Notes: generated from the letters alone by a model not told the origin. Counted from the stretch's first letter, positions 34,958 through 46,305 are shown. The stretch is DNA of 64,000 nucleotides from Pseudofabraea citricarpa (GCA_029641185.1 JAPWGK010000015.1:1054001-1118000); one strand, 5' to 3'. Program-made: numbers and translations.

Positions 34958-37339
34958 TCAAACACCACGTGCCTTCTCGACATAGTCTTGACTGGGTGTC
35001 TCATACTCCTTGACGAAATATTTGGCGGTATGCTTGCCGAGCCAGTTTGTTAGCTTGGATAGTTCCTCTCTCAGGCGGTTCACAGATTGCTGGTCCATGT
35101 TTGTTTGCGCAATTAGCTCTGGTAGAGATACTATGAAGAGATTAGTGTCGTAATATAATCATCTAGGTATAGGTACTCACCGAGAAGACGGCAAAGGTGC
35201 TCTGCACCATAGGTATCAATAGCACCCTTTCCAGATAAATCGCCCTTATCGCTGGCCCAAAGTTCACGAACTTCAAGATACTGTTGTCGTTCAAATCTAA
35301 ATAGCACATGTCAGTGTACAAGACACCATGGTATGGAGAATGCTGACCTGTAGAGAAGGATACGACCCAGACACTTCTCGAAGTACTCCTTCAAACCAGC
35401 AACCACTTCTTCCAAGATATCCGCCTGAGCGCTTCCAGCTTGTCGCCTTGGCTGCTCATATCCGAGGTAGTCGTTCAAGATTGCACTGACAGGCTGCAGA
35501 CTTGGGACCGGTACAAGCTGCTGGTTCTTTGTCACATTTTCCCAATCATCAACAAGGATTGCCTTGATATGGTCAGGGATGACGAGTTTGATGGATGGTC
35601 TTGAATGAAAACCCTCTTCCTGAGTTTTGCCAATGCAAGTTAGCGGGTCTTTCTTTGATAGAGCTGTACACAGTCTGCTGCTTCTTCCAGCGAAGTCAAA
35701 GGTCTCATTTGGCAAAGGCTTCTCGGCCACAGGAGACCCAGAGATCCCATCAAACAAAAGCCTCTTGGCTTCAGAAGGCTTGAGCTCTGGTGATGTACCG
35801 CGAGCAATTCCAGCTATGGGTATTGTATGCTCGTGTGGCATATCTCTATAGTAGTTGTGGAGAGCATTTGTGGCTGTTCCTCTCTTCATGTGGGCTGCCA
35901 ACTTTGGATGGTACTCGCAGTACTTAGGAGGAGTCGGGACGCCATGCTTGGAACCGCGCTTGGGTTTACCGGCGGAGTCAATATACTCATAATTCTTGGG
36001 AGGGAGTTTCAACAAAGGATCCGGAGCCAAGCAATCGTCGGAGTTTAGAACCCTCACGATGTCCCAGTTGTCGCTTTTTGGATTATTCCAACCAGGCGGC
36101 CCAGAGCTGGCTTTGGCGGACTTGCGGGTTGTACGACTGTCAGTGTGGTCGGGGATGCTTTTGGGAACCAAAGTCCGGGAGACACGGCGAGTGCTTTTGG
36201 GAACATCGGCAACGAAATCATTGTAACTGCGCTTGACACCTTTGTTCAAGCAAGATAGCGAAGGCGGTTGAAGCTGTAGGAATAAGCAGGGGGTTAGATG
36301 GGGAGGGAGTTCAAGGACGTACAGGGCCGCGTGACTGCAAAGATTTGAAATGTTCCCTGAGTGTAAGCTCCTCCTCAGAGATAACATCTGCGAAGCCAAT
36401 GGTAACCATGGCGGCGAACTGGAGCCAGAGCCAGAGCCAGGGCCGGAGGTGGATGGATTAGAAAGGTAGTAGGGGAGGTGGACGTCTAGTGATGGAGGCC
36501 GATAAAGTGAGGTAACGGTCGAAAGCGGCCAAGCGAAAGAAGCGTCCAGTCCAATTCCATGGTAAAAGCACCACAAACAAGGAGCCGGCCAGAGACATTT
36601 CCAGAAATATGGGAAGCTAGCATGATGGCGCGAAAGGGAAGGGAACACAAAAAGAAAAGCACAAAGACTCACATGCTCTAGATCATAGTCTCGGTTTCTT
36701 CTAGGGCCACGGCCGCCGGGAGCAGCAACAGACGCATGTCGCTCTTCACTTCCTCGAGAGCTGCCAAATTCCGAGCCATTCGCACGTCCAGCTTTTCCCT
36801 TGGTTGCTGATTTGGGCGCCTTTTGCTGGAGTAGTTTGACCTGCGCATGCAACTGTGCTGCCAGCTCTTTGTTCTCGTCACTGAACTTCCGCACGCGGTC
36901 TTCAGGAACCCAGTCGTCCCAGGTATTCTGTCTCACGTGGTTAGGAAGGGTTTCTACGCCATCAAAAGAAACACGTGGCATAGTGATGGAGTGGTGAGAG
37001 TGAGGGTAAAGGTGAGGGTGAGGGTGAGGGTGACGATGGTGAGAATGGAGATGGGGACGATGCTGTGGTGAAGGAGATAGAGATAGATAGATGCTGGGAC
37101 AATGCAGCTGCTGAGGACTACTGTCTCGTCATGTTGCCTATTTTGGAAGGGACTGTCTCCGAGACCTCACTCACCTTCCACCCTTTGTAATGGATTTTGT
37201 ACTGCCACGATGCTTCGTCTTCGGTTGCTCGCGTATCCAAGACCTTTGCCTCATACAGCATGTCGTGGTGAAAGCAGAGAACCCTCTCATCCTTGGTAAA
37301 TGTCGCTCCAGGCGCCTGTGCTGCCTTTGAGGGAGCCAT
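34958..37339 (-). CDS. EAF3: EAF3/MRG15-like chromo-barrel and MRG-domain protein
   Basis: Five exons on the minus strand: 37339-37175, 36927-36673, 35619-35348, 35296-35181 and 35130-34958, giving 326 aa. Eaf3 is a shared subunit of the NuA4 acetyltransferase and Rpd3S deacetylase complexes and reads H3K36 methylation. The chromo-barrel (about residues 14-75) includes ERVLCFHHDMLYEAKVLD and IHYKGWKNTWDDWVPEDRV. A basic linker ends at RNRDYDLEH. The MRG domain begins EEGFHSRPSIKLVIPDHIKA and contains ADILEEVVAGLKEYFEKCLG. The third join (H|E) gives the normal family linker. The intron it removes (36672-35620) is 1,053 bases, far larger than the others, and open throughout in the same frame (see next entry). 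Intron 1 (37174-36928) carries GGTGAG-type repeats. Confidence 0.92.
35620..36409 (-). CDS. Unrecognised coding-like segment nested in the large EAF3 intron (alternative N-terminus?)
   Basis: Inside the 1,053-base EAF3 intron and on the same strand, an ATG at 36409 starts a 29-codon exon (36409-36323; MVTIGFADVISEEELTLREH). A 49-base canonical intron follows (36322-36274: GTACGT donor, ATCTAAC branch, CTACAG acceptor). The next exon enters a 218-codon open stretch (36273-35620) in the same frame as the MRG exon. The stretch looks like protein: KRSYNDFVADVPKSTRRVSR, PPGWNNPKSDNWDIV, LPPKNYEYIDSAGKPKRG, THPKL-like LAAHMKRGTATNALHNYYRD. It is rich in Lys/Ser/Pro and lacks membrane segments. It could encode an alternative N-terminus joined to the MRG domain, an enlarged EAF3 linker, or the remains of a captured gene. 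I do not recognise the sequence. Confidence 0.4.
36991..37034. repeat. GGTGAG-type short tandem repeat in EAF3 intron 1
   Basis: Imperfect tandem units of GGTGAG/GGGTGA lie on the plus strand, pyrimidine-rich on the EAF3 coding strand. They sit inside intron 1 of EAF3. Confidence 0.75.
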
Positions 37340-37737
37340 ATCGGACGTCAACAACCTAAGATTGGTCAATGGCCTTTGTAGGGACGAGATGGTGGAAATA
37401 TATCCAAGAAGTGACGTCTTGGTTGGTATTAATGAAGAAGTGTCAGATGTTGAAGATGAAGATGTTCGTTCGGCTATCGGACGCGTGCCTTTTTGCAGGA
37501 ACGCGTCTCACCGTGACAGTCCCACCTTCAGTACAGTTTCCATTGTCAACCTGTCAACCCCCAGACCTTATGGACGGCCCTTGCCAATTCGTGCCGTCCA
37601 CAATTGCGATCCTTGTTTGCGTGCGTGTTTCTACTCGCAAACATCTGTATTTTGCCCAATTCAGATTTATGATCTAGAATACTACGCATGCTTCCGTCCA
37701 GATAAGCTAACTCGATAACTCTTCGACCGACTTTGCT
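37340..37737. promoter_or_regulatory. Shared divergent promoter of EAF3 and NKP2
   Basis: About 400 bases between head-to-head start codons of a chromatin gene and a kinetochore gene. No coding frame is supported, so both promoters must lie here. No specific factor site is claimed. Confidence 0.5.
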
Positions 37738-38354
37738 ATGGCTCCCACCGAGGAAACGATCTTGTCTACATTTCTGATTCCTCCGGCGCCTTTGCCTGCC
37801 ATCATCAGCCTCAAAGCCTTCACTGAATACTTCCCCAAAGCTCAGCAGTCGTCGCCCATTATCCGTGTCCTGTACCGCGACCTGCAGCACCAGCGTGCCC
37901 AACTTGCCGATGCAGTCACCCAGAATATTGCAGCTGAGGTTAAGCGTGGGAACACACAGCGAAGGGCTGTCGTTCAGGCGAGGAAAGCAGCAGAGCGCCC
38001 GGAGCTAGATGACGAGGTGGAAGTAGAGCAAGCTGTGAGTTATGCCTTGATCAGAATGCAACAAACGGAATAAGCTGACGGACGGTAAACCAGCTCTTTG
38101 GCCAAACGTCAAATCTTCCATCATTCAAAGCCCACTCACTGAAAAGTATATTGCCGGATCTCGAAAGCGCAGCTGAAGATATCGAGGACGAGATCAGAAG
38201 ACTGGAGGAGGAGGCGGAGGCTCTCTTACTTGACATGAAAACTACTGTAGGTGGTTTGAGCGACCTACGATACGGCCGATTGGCAAATGGTCAATTGAGG
38301 GAACAGGTGCTTCAGGGTCTCCAGTCACTGGAAAGCGCTTGCGACAAGACTTGA
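37738..38354 (+). CDS. NKP2/Cnl2-family inner kinetochore protein
   Basis: Exons 37738-38034 and 38094-38354 (intron GTGAGT...ACCAG), 185 aa. Nkp2 (Cnl2 in fission yeast) is a small CCAN subunit that works beside the CENP-O/P/Q/U group at centromeres. The N-terminal signature EETILSTFLIPPAPLPAIIS followed by LKAFTEYFP and VLYRDLQHQRA is characteristic of the family. The rest is a mostly helical coiled-coil protein ending LQSLESACDKT. The exon join A|LFGQTSNLP is in frame and uses canonical signals. The first ATG is used, within a normal-length family member. It is the second CCAN gene in the window after the CENP-Q-like one. Confidence 0.9.
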
Positions 38355-39043
38355 AAGACCCCAAATCCAATGCGGACTCTCTAGAGTTGACGAAATCAAA
38401 CGGCAGACTCAAGAGGGGGGCTGCTATCTAGATCTCTCGGGTCTAGATATGACTTGGTATATTCTGAGGACCTCCTGCCGTGCTGATGGTAAGATTGACG
38501 GAGCGGCAATAAACTATTAAGGACTTTGCGAGCTGAAGCCCAGCTATTGGGCTGATAATGATATGACACCAAGACAATCAACCGACAGTCAAGACTTTGG
38601 GGATAGGCCAGGAAGCCAAGAAGGAAACAGAATAACATGGCCCATGGAGGTATCTCCGTCCAGACTGTTCTGCTCAACTGAAGAAGAAGCAAGCCAATAC
38701 TTTTCGGGGAATGACACTGTTCTTGGTGTGGATTTGTTGAAATAGATTTGTATAGGTGCCTCCTCGAAGGCGCTCTGAATCTAACAATCTCGTGCCTTCA
38801 TTTCCTTCTGTATGATACAACTCAATAATACCCCTTGCGCCTTATTTTCGTTACAATGTAAAGTACAATGCCTTCCTCTTCGGCATATAATCAGAGATTG
38901 TGCCTGCTCCATCTCAGCCAAACAAGCTTGTCCAACATATATGCCACTACAATGGCTACAGCCCCCTCTCCAGCCATGGTACAATTCTGGCGACCAAGGA
39001 GGTATACAGAGAGCTTCCACGTAATGCCATCTTCTAATTGTCA
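38355..39043. other. Intergenic between convergent NKP2 and uL30m genes
   Basis: About 690 bases. No coding frame with recognisable features. Confidence 0.5.
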
Positions 39044-39304
39044 TCACCGAGGTACAGCGCTCTCAATATAATATCCTGCCTCTGGTCGTCGCTCGTCCTT
39101 CAATTCTTCCTTCGACAATGGTTTCTCAACCTCCCGCACCGCGATGAGCTCCTTGACTTTCATGATTTGACCAGCGACTTCCGGAGTTACTGGGTAGAAG
39201 ACGGTCTTCATTCGTCTTCTGAGACCGAGAGCTTTGAGTACTCCTTGAGTTCGTTTTGGAAGGCCGATGCCCGAACGCATGAGGGTTATGCGAAAGTACG
39301 ACAT
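39044..39304 (-). CDS. Mitochondrial ribosomal protein uL30m (MRPL33-like)
   Basis: One exon, 86 aa. It starts [20 protein letters not shown] and continues with [20 protein letters not shown], the classic uL30 fold signature (RSxIGx[10 protein letters not shown]). It then has [18 protein letters not shown]. Yeast mL/uL30m proteins are of this small size and are part of the mitochondrial large subunit. No cleavable presequence is obvious, as in the yeast protein. An intron in the leader is possible: GTGCGTATC at about 39362 and an acceptor CACTAG near 39312, both upstream of the ATG. Confidence 0.9.
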   Translation of the reverse strand: MSYFRITLMRSGIGLPKRTQGVLKALGLRRRMKTVFYPVTPEVAGQIMKVKELIAVREVEKPLSKEELKDERRPEAGYYIESAVPR

Positions 39305-39652
39305 TGTTATCTAGTGAGAATTGATGAGTAAAAGATTAGAGATCTTGAAAGGGAGATACGCACCTGAGTCCACAATCTGTAGTTACAAAGTCTGATGTTC
39401 GGGGAAGCTAGCTGTCAGCCCAGATTGAAGTTTCCCGGATGTCGCGTGAATTTTGGCAAATGCCACGCTAGCGGCCGCTGTGAATCTGCTGGACTTCAAG
39501 TACTCCCGAGGGCGGCAGACAACCAACCATGATAGACCCCTGCCAAACCAAAGCTCCGACATCTCCACGTCTCGTCTCGCTCAACCTCGTGGTACAGATC
39601 ACATAGCATAGCATGGCTTGAACCAGATAATACGATCGAAGGCACTCTCAAA
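39305..39652. promoter_or_regulatory. Shared divergent promoter of uL30m and SEC6
   Basis: Only about 350 bases separate the two start codons. Nothing coding is seen, and both promoters must overlap here. Confidence 0.5.
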
Positions 39653-41911
39653 ATGACCATGGATAGCTCGACAATTAAGCTCGCCGAGCTGCTGCGGCAT
39701 CCAGACGATCTGGACAAAATCGCCGCAATGAAGCTCGAGTACACCCGAAAGAAAGCAGCAGTCGACTCACAGCTTCGAAGTGGCTTGAAGGAGCAACTCG
39801 AGGTCACCCAATCTGGACTGAGTGGAATCACTGATGGGCAGAGGACCGTACAACTGATCAAGGAGGAGATGATGAAGATCGACAAGCTTTGCGCCGAGGC
39901 ACAAAACATGATCCGCGATTTCCCCAATATCAACCTGGTTTCGCAAACGCACCGGAATTTCAGCGCTGTGGAAACTATGCGGAAGAACTTGGAGAGTTTT
40001 AACGACCGTGTGAGCCAGGTTGAGGCCATGTTGCGAACAGACGATCAAGATCCTGAGAATATGCCCAACCTACTTGCGGTGCACTATGAGCTTACGCAGC
40101 TGCGCAATATAAGAGACGATGCTATAGAGCAAATACAGAGGGCAGATGATTCCAGTTTGCAGAGGACTCTGGAAGATTACTTTTCAAGATTGGACGAGAC
40201 CATTGAGTGGTTTGATGAACACATTGGGACCATAGCACTCAACTTGATCAATGTTCTTATCAGCGGGAATAATGGTCTTGTTGTACGATTGGCGGTAGTT
40301 ATTGAAGCAGAAGAAAAGAGCGATAAAAGGGTCAAGGCTTTACAGGAAGCATTGAAAGACCACAAAGAGATGGCGGCTCGATTCAAGAGTATCACTGATG
40401 GAGCGAAGGAAGTGAGAGGCTACAAGGAGAAGTTTTTACAAGCGATACAGATCCATGCCGACCAACAAATCACCGAAACTAAACAAGCGTTCCTGGAAGA
40501 TCCAGCCAAGCTTGACAAGAAATTAAAATGGTACTTCAATGATCTCAATGCAGTAAAGCAGGGCATGGTACCTCTCATGCCAAAGAAGTGGAAGATATTC
40601 CAGACCTATGGCAAAATTTATCATCAAATGATGCACGACTTTCTCGTTGGTATGATCGACGATCCTGATACGAGCTCGGCCAACATGTTAGCGATATTGA
40701 ACTGGCCCGAGAAGTATTACCAGAAAATGACAAAACTGGGCTTCAAACAGGATGAACTCAAGCCACAAGTTATTGATGGTCGAGAAACGGAACTCGTCCG
40801 CGAATTCCGCCAGTTGATTATTAGATTCCTCGATCAGTGGATTGATCGGATCTTTGCTACAGAGAAGAAAGATTTCGCTGAGCGAAGTGTTGAGGGCTCT
40901 AACCTGGATCAAGACGAGTATGGGTACTTCAGAACTAAGAACCTTGTCGATTTATGGCGCATGTTGAGAGAGCAGATTGATGCGGCCGGCAACTCTCAAA
41001 GAATGGATGTCACGGAAGGTGTAATTGATGCCATGATCCTGCGGCTCAGAACACGGCAACAATCATGGCAGAAAATGCTTGATGATGAAGCTGCTAAATA
41101 CTCTGGCAAGGATGTCGACTTGGATGGCTTTCAAGGTCTTCAGGACTGGTTGATTGCGACAGCAAATGACCAGATTGCTTGCATCGATGACAACGAGGAA
41201 GAAGGCCGATACGCGTATCTGTCAAGTTTCCGGCAGAAGTTCGAACCCCTAGTTACACCACAATATCTTGAGCGTGCCGATGTGGAGGTCAACAATCTTC
41301 GTGATGGCTATGTTGATCTAAGCACGCACTGCATCTCAAAGTTTGCTCAGCTTATTTTCATTGTGGACTTCAAGACTGTGTTACCTGACTTCTTCACAGC
41401 AAAGTGGTACACAAGCACAGCAATGAAGCAGTTTGCCAACACGTTCGAGGAATATGTTGGTGACTACAAGACTGTTCTAAACCAATCACTTCTGGATATC
41501 TTTATCGAAGAACTTGCCGACGAGCTCCTCATACGCTATCTCTCGTGTGTACGCAACAAGGGAGCGAAGTTCAAGCGCACCGATCCATTCCAAGAAAAGC
41601 TCTTCAATGATGTTTCGACAGCATTCGAGTTCTTTGACAGCTGTCCCAATCCTGAGACTGCGGAGCAGATCAAGGAGAAATGGAGAGTGACTGAGCCGTT
41701 CTCGCAATTACTTCTAGCTGACAAAGCCACTGTGCCTGATGTGTTTACTCAATTTAAGATGGAGTATTGGGATCTTCAACTCAGTTGGGTCGAGGCCGTC
41801 CTCAGAGCGAGAGATGACTTCGACAGGAGTCTTTTGAATGCAGTCAAAGCTAGAGCCGCTCAGATCGACGTCCCTCGAGGAGCCGAGACGATTATGAGTA
41901 AGGTGAAATAG
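39653..41911 (+). CDS. SEC6: SEC6, exocyst complex subunit
   Basis: One exon, 752 aa, beginning MTMDSSTIKLAELLRHPDDL. Sec6 is a core subunit of the eight-protein exocyst that tethers secretory vesicles to the plasma membrane at growing hyphal tips and septa. The N-terminal coiled coil (LDKIAAMKLEYTRKKAAVDS; residues about 15-150) is followed by the long helical-rod domains of the family. Examples are LKWYFNDLNAVKQGMVPLMP, KWKIFQTYGKIYHQMMHDFL, DEYGYFRTKNLVDLWRMLRE and, near the end, FDSCPNPETAEQIKEKW. The length matches fungal Sec6. No introns are needed. It is transcribed away from uL30m across a short shared promoter. Confidence 0.95.
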   Translation: MTMDSSTIKLAELLRHPDDLDKIAAMKLEYTRKKAAVDSQLRSGLKEQLEVTQSGLSGITDGQRTVQLIKEEMMKIDKLCAEAQNMIRDFPNINLVSQTHRNFSAVETMRKNLESFNDRVSQVEAMLRTDDQDPENMPNLLAVHYELTQLRNIRDDAIEQIQRADDSSLQRTLEDYFSRLDETIEWFDEHIGTIALNLINVLISGNNGLVVRLAVVIEAEEKSDKRVKALQEALKDHKEMAARFKSITDGAKEVRGYKEKFLQAIQIHADQQITETKQAFLEDPAKLDKKLKWYFNDLNAVKQGMVPLMPKKWKIFQTYGKIYHQMMHDFLVGMIDDPDTSSANMLAILNWPEKYYQKMTKLGFKQDELKPQVIDGRETELVREFRQLIIRFLDQWIDRIFATEKKDFAERSVEGSNLDQDEYGYFRTKNLVDLWRMLREQIDAAGNSQRMDVTEGVIDAMILRLRTRQQSWQKMLDDEAAKYSGKDVDLDGFQGLQDWLIATANDQIACIDDNEEEGRYAYLSSFRQKFEPLVTPQYLERADVEVNNLRDGYVDLSTHCISKFAQLIFIVDFKTVLPDFFTAKWYTSTAMKQFANTFEEYVGDYKTVLNQSLLDIFIEELADELLIRYLSCVRNKGAKFKRTDPFQEKLFNDVSTAFEFFDSCPNPETAEQIKEKWRVTEPFSQLLLADKATVPDVFTQFKMEYWDLQLSWVEAVLRARDDFDRSLLNAVKARAAQIDVPRGAETIMSKVK

Positions 41912-43894
41912 ATTGGTATAGAAACTTTGTTCTTTTGGGAAGCGTGGTGTCTGGCGCATGCAAAATACCGCGGGTATATCTGGTTTGATAATTACGGTTG
42001 TTGTACAATATGAAAAGGAGGTTTGACCTGCACGGGTCTGATTCACGAGCATAGGCGAGATAATCAACAGGCTTCGTTCGACTTTTCGATCACCTATTTT
42101 CGTGACATCTGAGCCAAAGTAAGTAGCGGGAGGTTTTCAGAGCCAGGACTAGGTGTCAATGAGCAATGACAAATACTCTCTCGCCACAGACCTCTGCCAC
42201 CTGTTGTGTTCTGAGTGGTACACCAGTCAAGTTGTGGTGGAGCCGACCTTTCAGCTCACATTGTATAGGGAGAGACAGGCCTGGTGGTCGGATGTGGGGG
42301 GGCTGGGGATACCTGCTAGATGAGCCTCCAAATGCCTCATACTTCAGTACAGATCCAGCAATGACAGGATCATGTCCACTCCACACAGACGTATTATCAC
42401 GGAGATGGTTCGGGATTTCATCTGGCACTACCCTATGTTCTATTTTTTAACCCCCCTCCAACTTTCAAATCAGATATGAAGTAACAGTGGCTTGATGTTT
42501 CCATGGACCAAAAAGTAGAGACTTGGGTTGATGATCGGCAAATCCCTGCGACGATGCAGGCATGGATATGAATCCTGCAAGAGAAGCGATTCTGAAACAA
42601 TACTAGACGGAACAGCAAACACAATGAGTGGCCAAAATGATCAGACGAGCACGGTTGGGTACTCTTATCGATGATTAAATAACGCCCGGGTCTCTAGTCA
42701 TGACAGAAAGGGCAACGTCCACATCCGTTCTTGGGATCTCCTCCCGCAAAGAGTGCCGACTGGGTTACAGCTACTAGCAGTACATGGCCAGAAGTCTTAA
42801 TATGTTCACAGCGGTATTGGGGCTGACGTCTCATCCGATAACCATGTTCTTGAGATCATTGGTCATTTTCAAAGTTTGAGATAGTCTCAGGTCCTGCGGT
42901 CGGGGAATGATGCCTACCTCTTCCAGGAACGGGAAGGCTATGTTGAGGTTCATGGATGATATCACAGATCTTGACGAAGTGCAAATCTAAACCCCTCTTT
43001 CACATCATACGCTTATGTCATTGGGTTATTTATCTGGTCAGGGTTTCGGGTAGATTTAGGTCCTCAGATGTTCCAGATATCTGATGGCCTTGAACGGCAG
43101 TTACTTCCAGTATTGTCATAGCAGCATCGATTGTATACAACATTTTCGGGGCGTGAGGCGTGCAACGCCATTCGACACTGATAGCTACATTCCCATTATT
43201 CTAGCTATGTTCTGCTTGACATGCAGCTTTCTCTCGACTTTCTCTCAGCTTTAGAGCAGCAAGTACTGGAAATATACTGGTGTTTTTCGAAAAGTCCCGT
43301 GCTGAAAGATCTCTGATCGGGCTATCACGGAGTGTCTATTGATGATCCGATCAGAAACGCTAATCAAGGTTCATGACGCCGAGTTATGTAGATGCTTGTT
43401 TGATAGTAAGTCTTCTGGGCGTATTAAAAGCTTTTTATGGTGACCAGAGTATCCTTGAATGTTGCAACTCATCTCCTCTATCTCTCCACATTACGGAGAA
43501 TAAGCTTCCGGGGGCAACAGCTCGATTAAGCGAGACGTATCGCCTACCAAACACTTCAGTATTGTGCACGGTTGATCAGATATATTTATCTCCCCAATCA
43601 TTGAATCTATCTGAGGTGAGGGGCTGGTAGCATTGTTGGTAGAGCTTCATCTGAACCAGCACTTTGCAGGCAGGTGAGTAGCCATTCATAGATATCGAGG
43701 TAGGATGAAACCGCATCCCAGAAGGACCGAATGGCCCAACTCACCCGAGGTGCATCATCGAAGATATAAGATGCATCTTCCGCTGTAAAGTATTCGTCAA
43801 CGCAGGCGCTCATTCCGCAGTATCACTCAGTCTTCCTTCCACTCCTTCCATTCTTATTTATCTTCTCCCTTCGCCGTGACACTGGACTGCCAGA
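41912..43894. other. Large intergenic region, about 2 kb
   Basis: This is the longest gene-free stretch in the window. Short open frames (42156-42450, 43373-43630, 43607-43813) lack motifs and are probably chance. It presumably holds the SEC6 terminator and an extended upstream region of the SulP transporter. I searched by eye for repeats and tRNA-like folds and found none convincing. Confidence 0.5.
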
Positions 43895-46305
43895 ATGAAT
43901 AAGCTCGCCGCCATACCGGGAGCTGTGAAGTCCGATGTCAATCTGAATCGGGCTGGAGGTGCCCTTCGACGTGGAGCAAGTTCCTTTCCTTCTGCAGCCA
44001 GCAGATACCTTCTGTAAGTATATCAGCATCCAGGGCTCTGGTTGAGGGAGAAGTGGTTACAACCATCTCAATCCAATCCCAGACTTCATATGCGTTGGAT
44101 ATGAGTTGCTCACATCTCATAGGGAAAAGGTTCCTGTTGTTCAATGGTTGCCAAATTACTCACCCAAATGGTTGCTCAACGACATGATTGCAGGCTTGAC
44201 CATTGGTGTCCTGCTTGTTCCTCAAGCCTTAGCATATGCAAAAATCGCCACCATTCCATTACAGGATGGACTATTGGCGAGTTGGCTTCCTTCAGCTCTC
44301 TACTTTTTTATGGGAACATCCAAAGGTAAAACAAACCAATCTGAGAGTAGTCAACGAAACCATCTAACATAAGATCAGATATCAGTACCGGCCCAACGTC
44401 AATCATCGGTCTTCTGACTGCTCAGATCATCAAGGATATCTCCACTGATGGCACCTACAGCCCCACAGCTATCGCTTCGGCCATAGCTTTCAGTGTCGGC
44501 ATATATTCGCTCATTATGGGTCTCTTTAAACTTGGTTTCTTACTTGATTTCATCTCGCTTCCGGTCTTGACGGGCTTTGTGGGCGCCGCTGCCTTGACGA
44601 TTATGATCGGACAAATACCAGCGCTGTTTGGCGAAAAGAATGTCGGTTCTGGTACGTTATAGATTCTCTTCACAGTATTGTCATTTTCCTTGCTTCAGCC
44701 TATTTGGGCACCTACCTCACTTAGAGACCAAGGCCATTAGAAGCATTGAGTCACCTGAAGACATAGACTCATAACTTTTGTTTCGATCAAAGCTAACAAC
44801 CGTATAGGAGTTGCCAACCAAATCCACGATATTATCACCAAATTGCCAGAAACCAAACCTCTCACATTCGTTATAGGCTTTTCAGGCATCTTACTACTCC
44901 AACTGATGCAATACGCCGGCAAGAAATGGGGCAAGCAATATAAGGTCATCTGGATCCTTTCCATCGGTCGTAACGCCATCGTTCTCGCTCTTTTCACCGG
45001 TATCAGTTTCGCCCTCAACAAGGATTTGGAGAAGCCTCTATTCGACTTGACCAGCACAGTCCCTTCAGGTCTCCTACCACCCACCCCACCGGACATGACT
45101 CTCGTCGGCAAGATCTTGACTCGCAGTGTGGCCGTTTTCATCGCTGCCGCTTTGGAACATATTGCTATTGCCAAATCTTTTGCTCGCCGAAACAATTACG
45201 TGGTTGATCAGAGTCAAGAAGTGAGTCCATGAAGCGAGTTCCTTCTCCCGCTCACAAAATTAACATTCTCTAGCTCACCTTCTTGGGAACGACCAATGTA
45301 CTTAACAGTCTCTTCAGCGGTATGGCAGTAGGAGGAGCTTTCTCCCGAACAGCTGTCAATTCCGAATCAGGCGTCAAATCTCCACTGTCCGGCTTATTCA
45401 CAACAGGTGCCGTACTTGTCAGTCTCTACTTCCTCACAGGCGCACTCTTCTGGATTCCCAAAGCCACTCTCTCGGCCGTCATCGTCTCGGCAGTCTGGCA
45501 GATCTTGGTTCCAGCTTCAGTGTTCTACAAATACTGGAAGACGTCACTGGCTGATTTCATCTCATCCATGATCGCCTTCTGGGTAACCCTCTTTGTATCA
45601 GCCGAGACCGGCATCGAAGCCGCTGCTGCATTCATGATCGTCTACACACTCCTTCGCAGCGTCTTCGTCCACACGCAGAACATCTCCAGCTCTACATTCA
45701 GCCGTCTCTTCCCCACGACCTCTCAACCCGGTGATCTCAAGCTTCCTCCCGGAGTGGCTTTCATCCGCTTCTCTCAATCCCTCACTTTCCTCAACGCCTA
45801 CTCATCCAAGGCCGAAATCATGAATGCCGTCCAGACATACAACCTCGGCGTGCCAGCCAAGAAAGTCTCCGATAGCGAGCGCCTCTGGTCAGATGTTGGA
45901 TTGAAGAACATCGCCTTCCTGCGCCAGCGAGCCGAGATCAACAGCTCCACGCTCCCCCAACTCCGCATGCTGATCCTCGACATGACGGCCTGCGCATACG
46001 TCGACACCACCGGTCTGCAGGCACTCATCGACATGAAGGGCGAGCTGCTCGTCTACGGCGGAGTCGAAGTCGAGCTCCGCTTCGTCGGCATGAGCGAGTC
46101 GGTACGACACTCCTTCTCCCGTGCGGGCTGGAAGCTCGGCCTCGAAGGCGAGGACCGCGTCTTCGACAGCGTCGCTGAAGCCATTAATGTCCCACGCGCC
46201 ATGCCTATCATCTACGAGCAAGACCCCGAGGCGAACAACTACGATGACGACGCCGTGCTCGTGGAGAAGAGACAGCGATATGCCGTTTCCTACGAAGGGC
46301 ATTAA
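43895..46305 (+). CDS. SulP/SLC26-family anion (sulfate) transporter with STAS domain
   Basis: Exons 43895-44013, 44123-44325, 44379-44651, 44808-45220 and 45274-46305, giving 679 aa. SulP proteins move sulfate and related anions across membranes. After a short basic N-terminus comes PVVQWLPNYSPKWLLNDMIA. The family hallmark GVLLVPQALAYAKIATIPLQ follows, then ISTGPTSIIGLLT (TGPT motif), further spans (GVIVSAVWQ-like SAVIVSAVWQILVPASVFYK) and a cytosolic STAS domain with RMLILDMTACAYVDTTGLQA. The STAS Asp/Thr segment is intact. Splicing joins are canonical and each restores the family reading. Substrate is inferred from family only: it could be a plasma-membrane sulfate permease or a vacuolar SLC26A11-type carrier. 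Confidence 0.93.
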
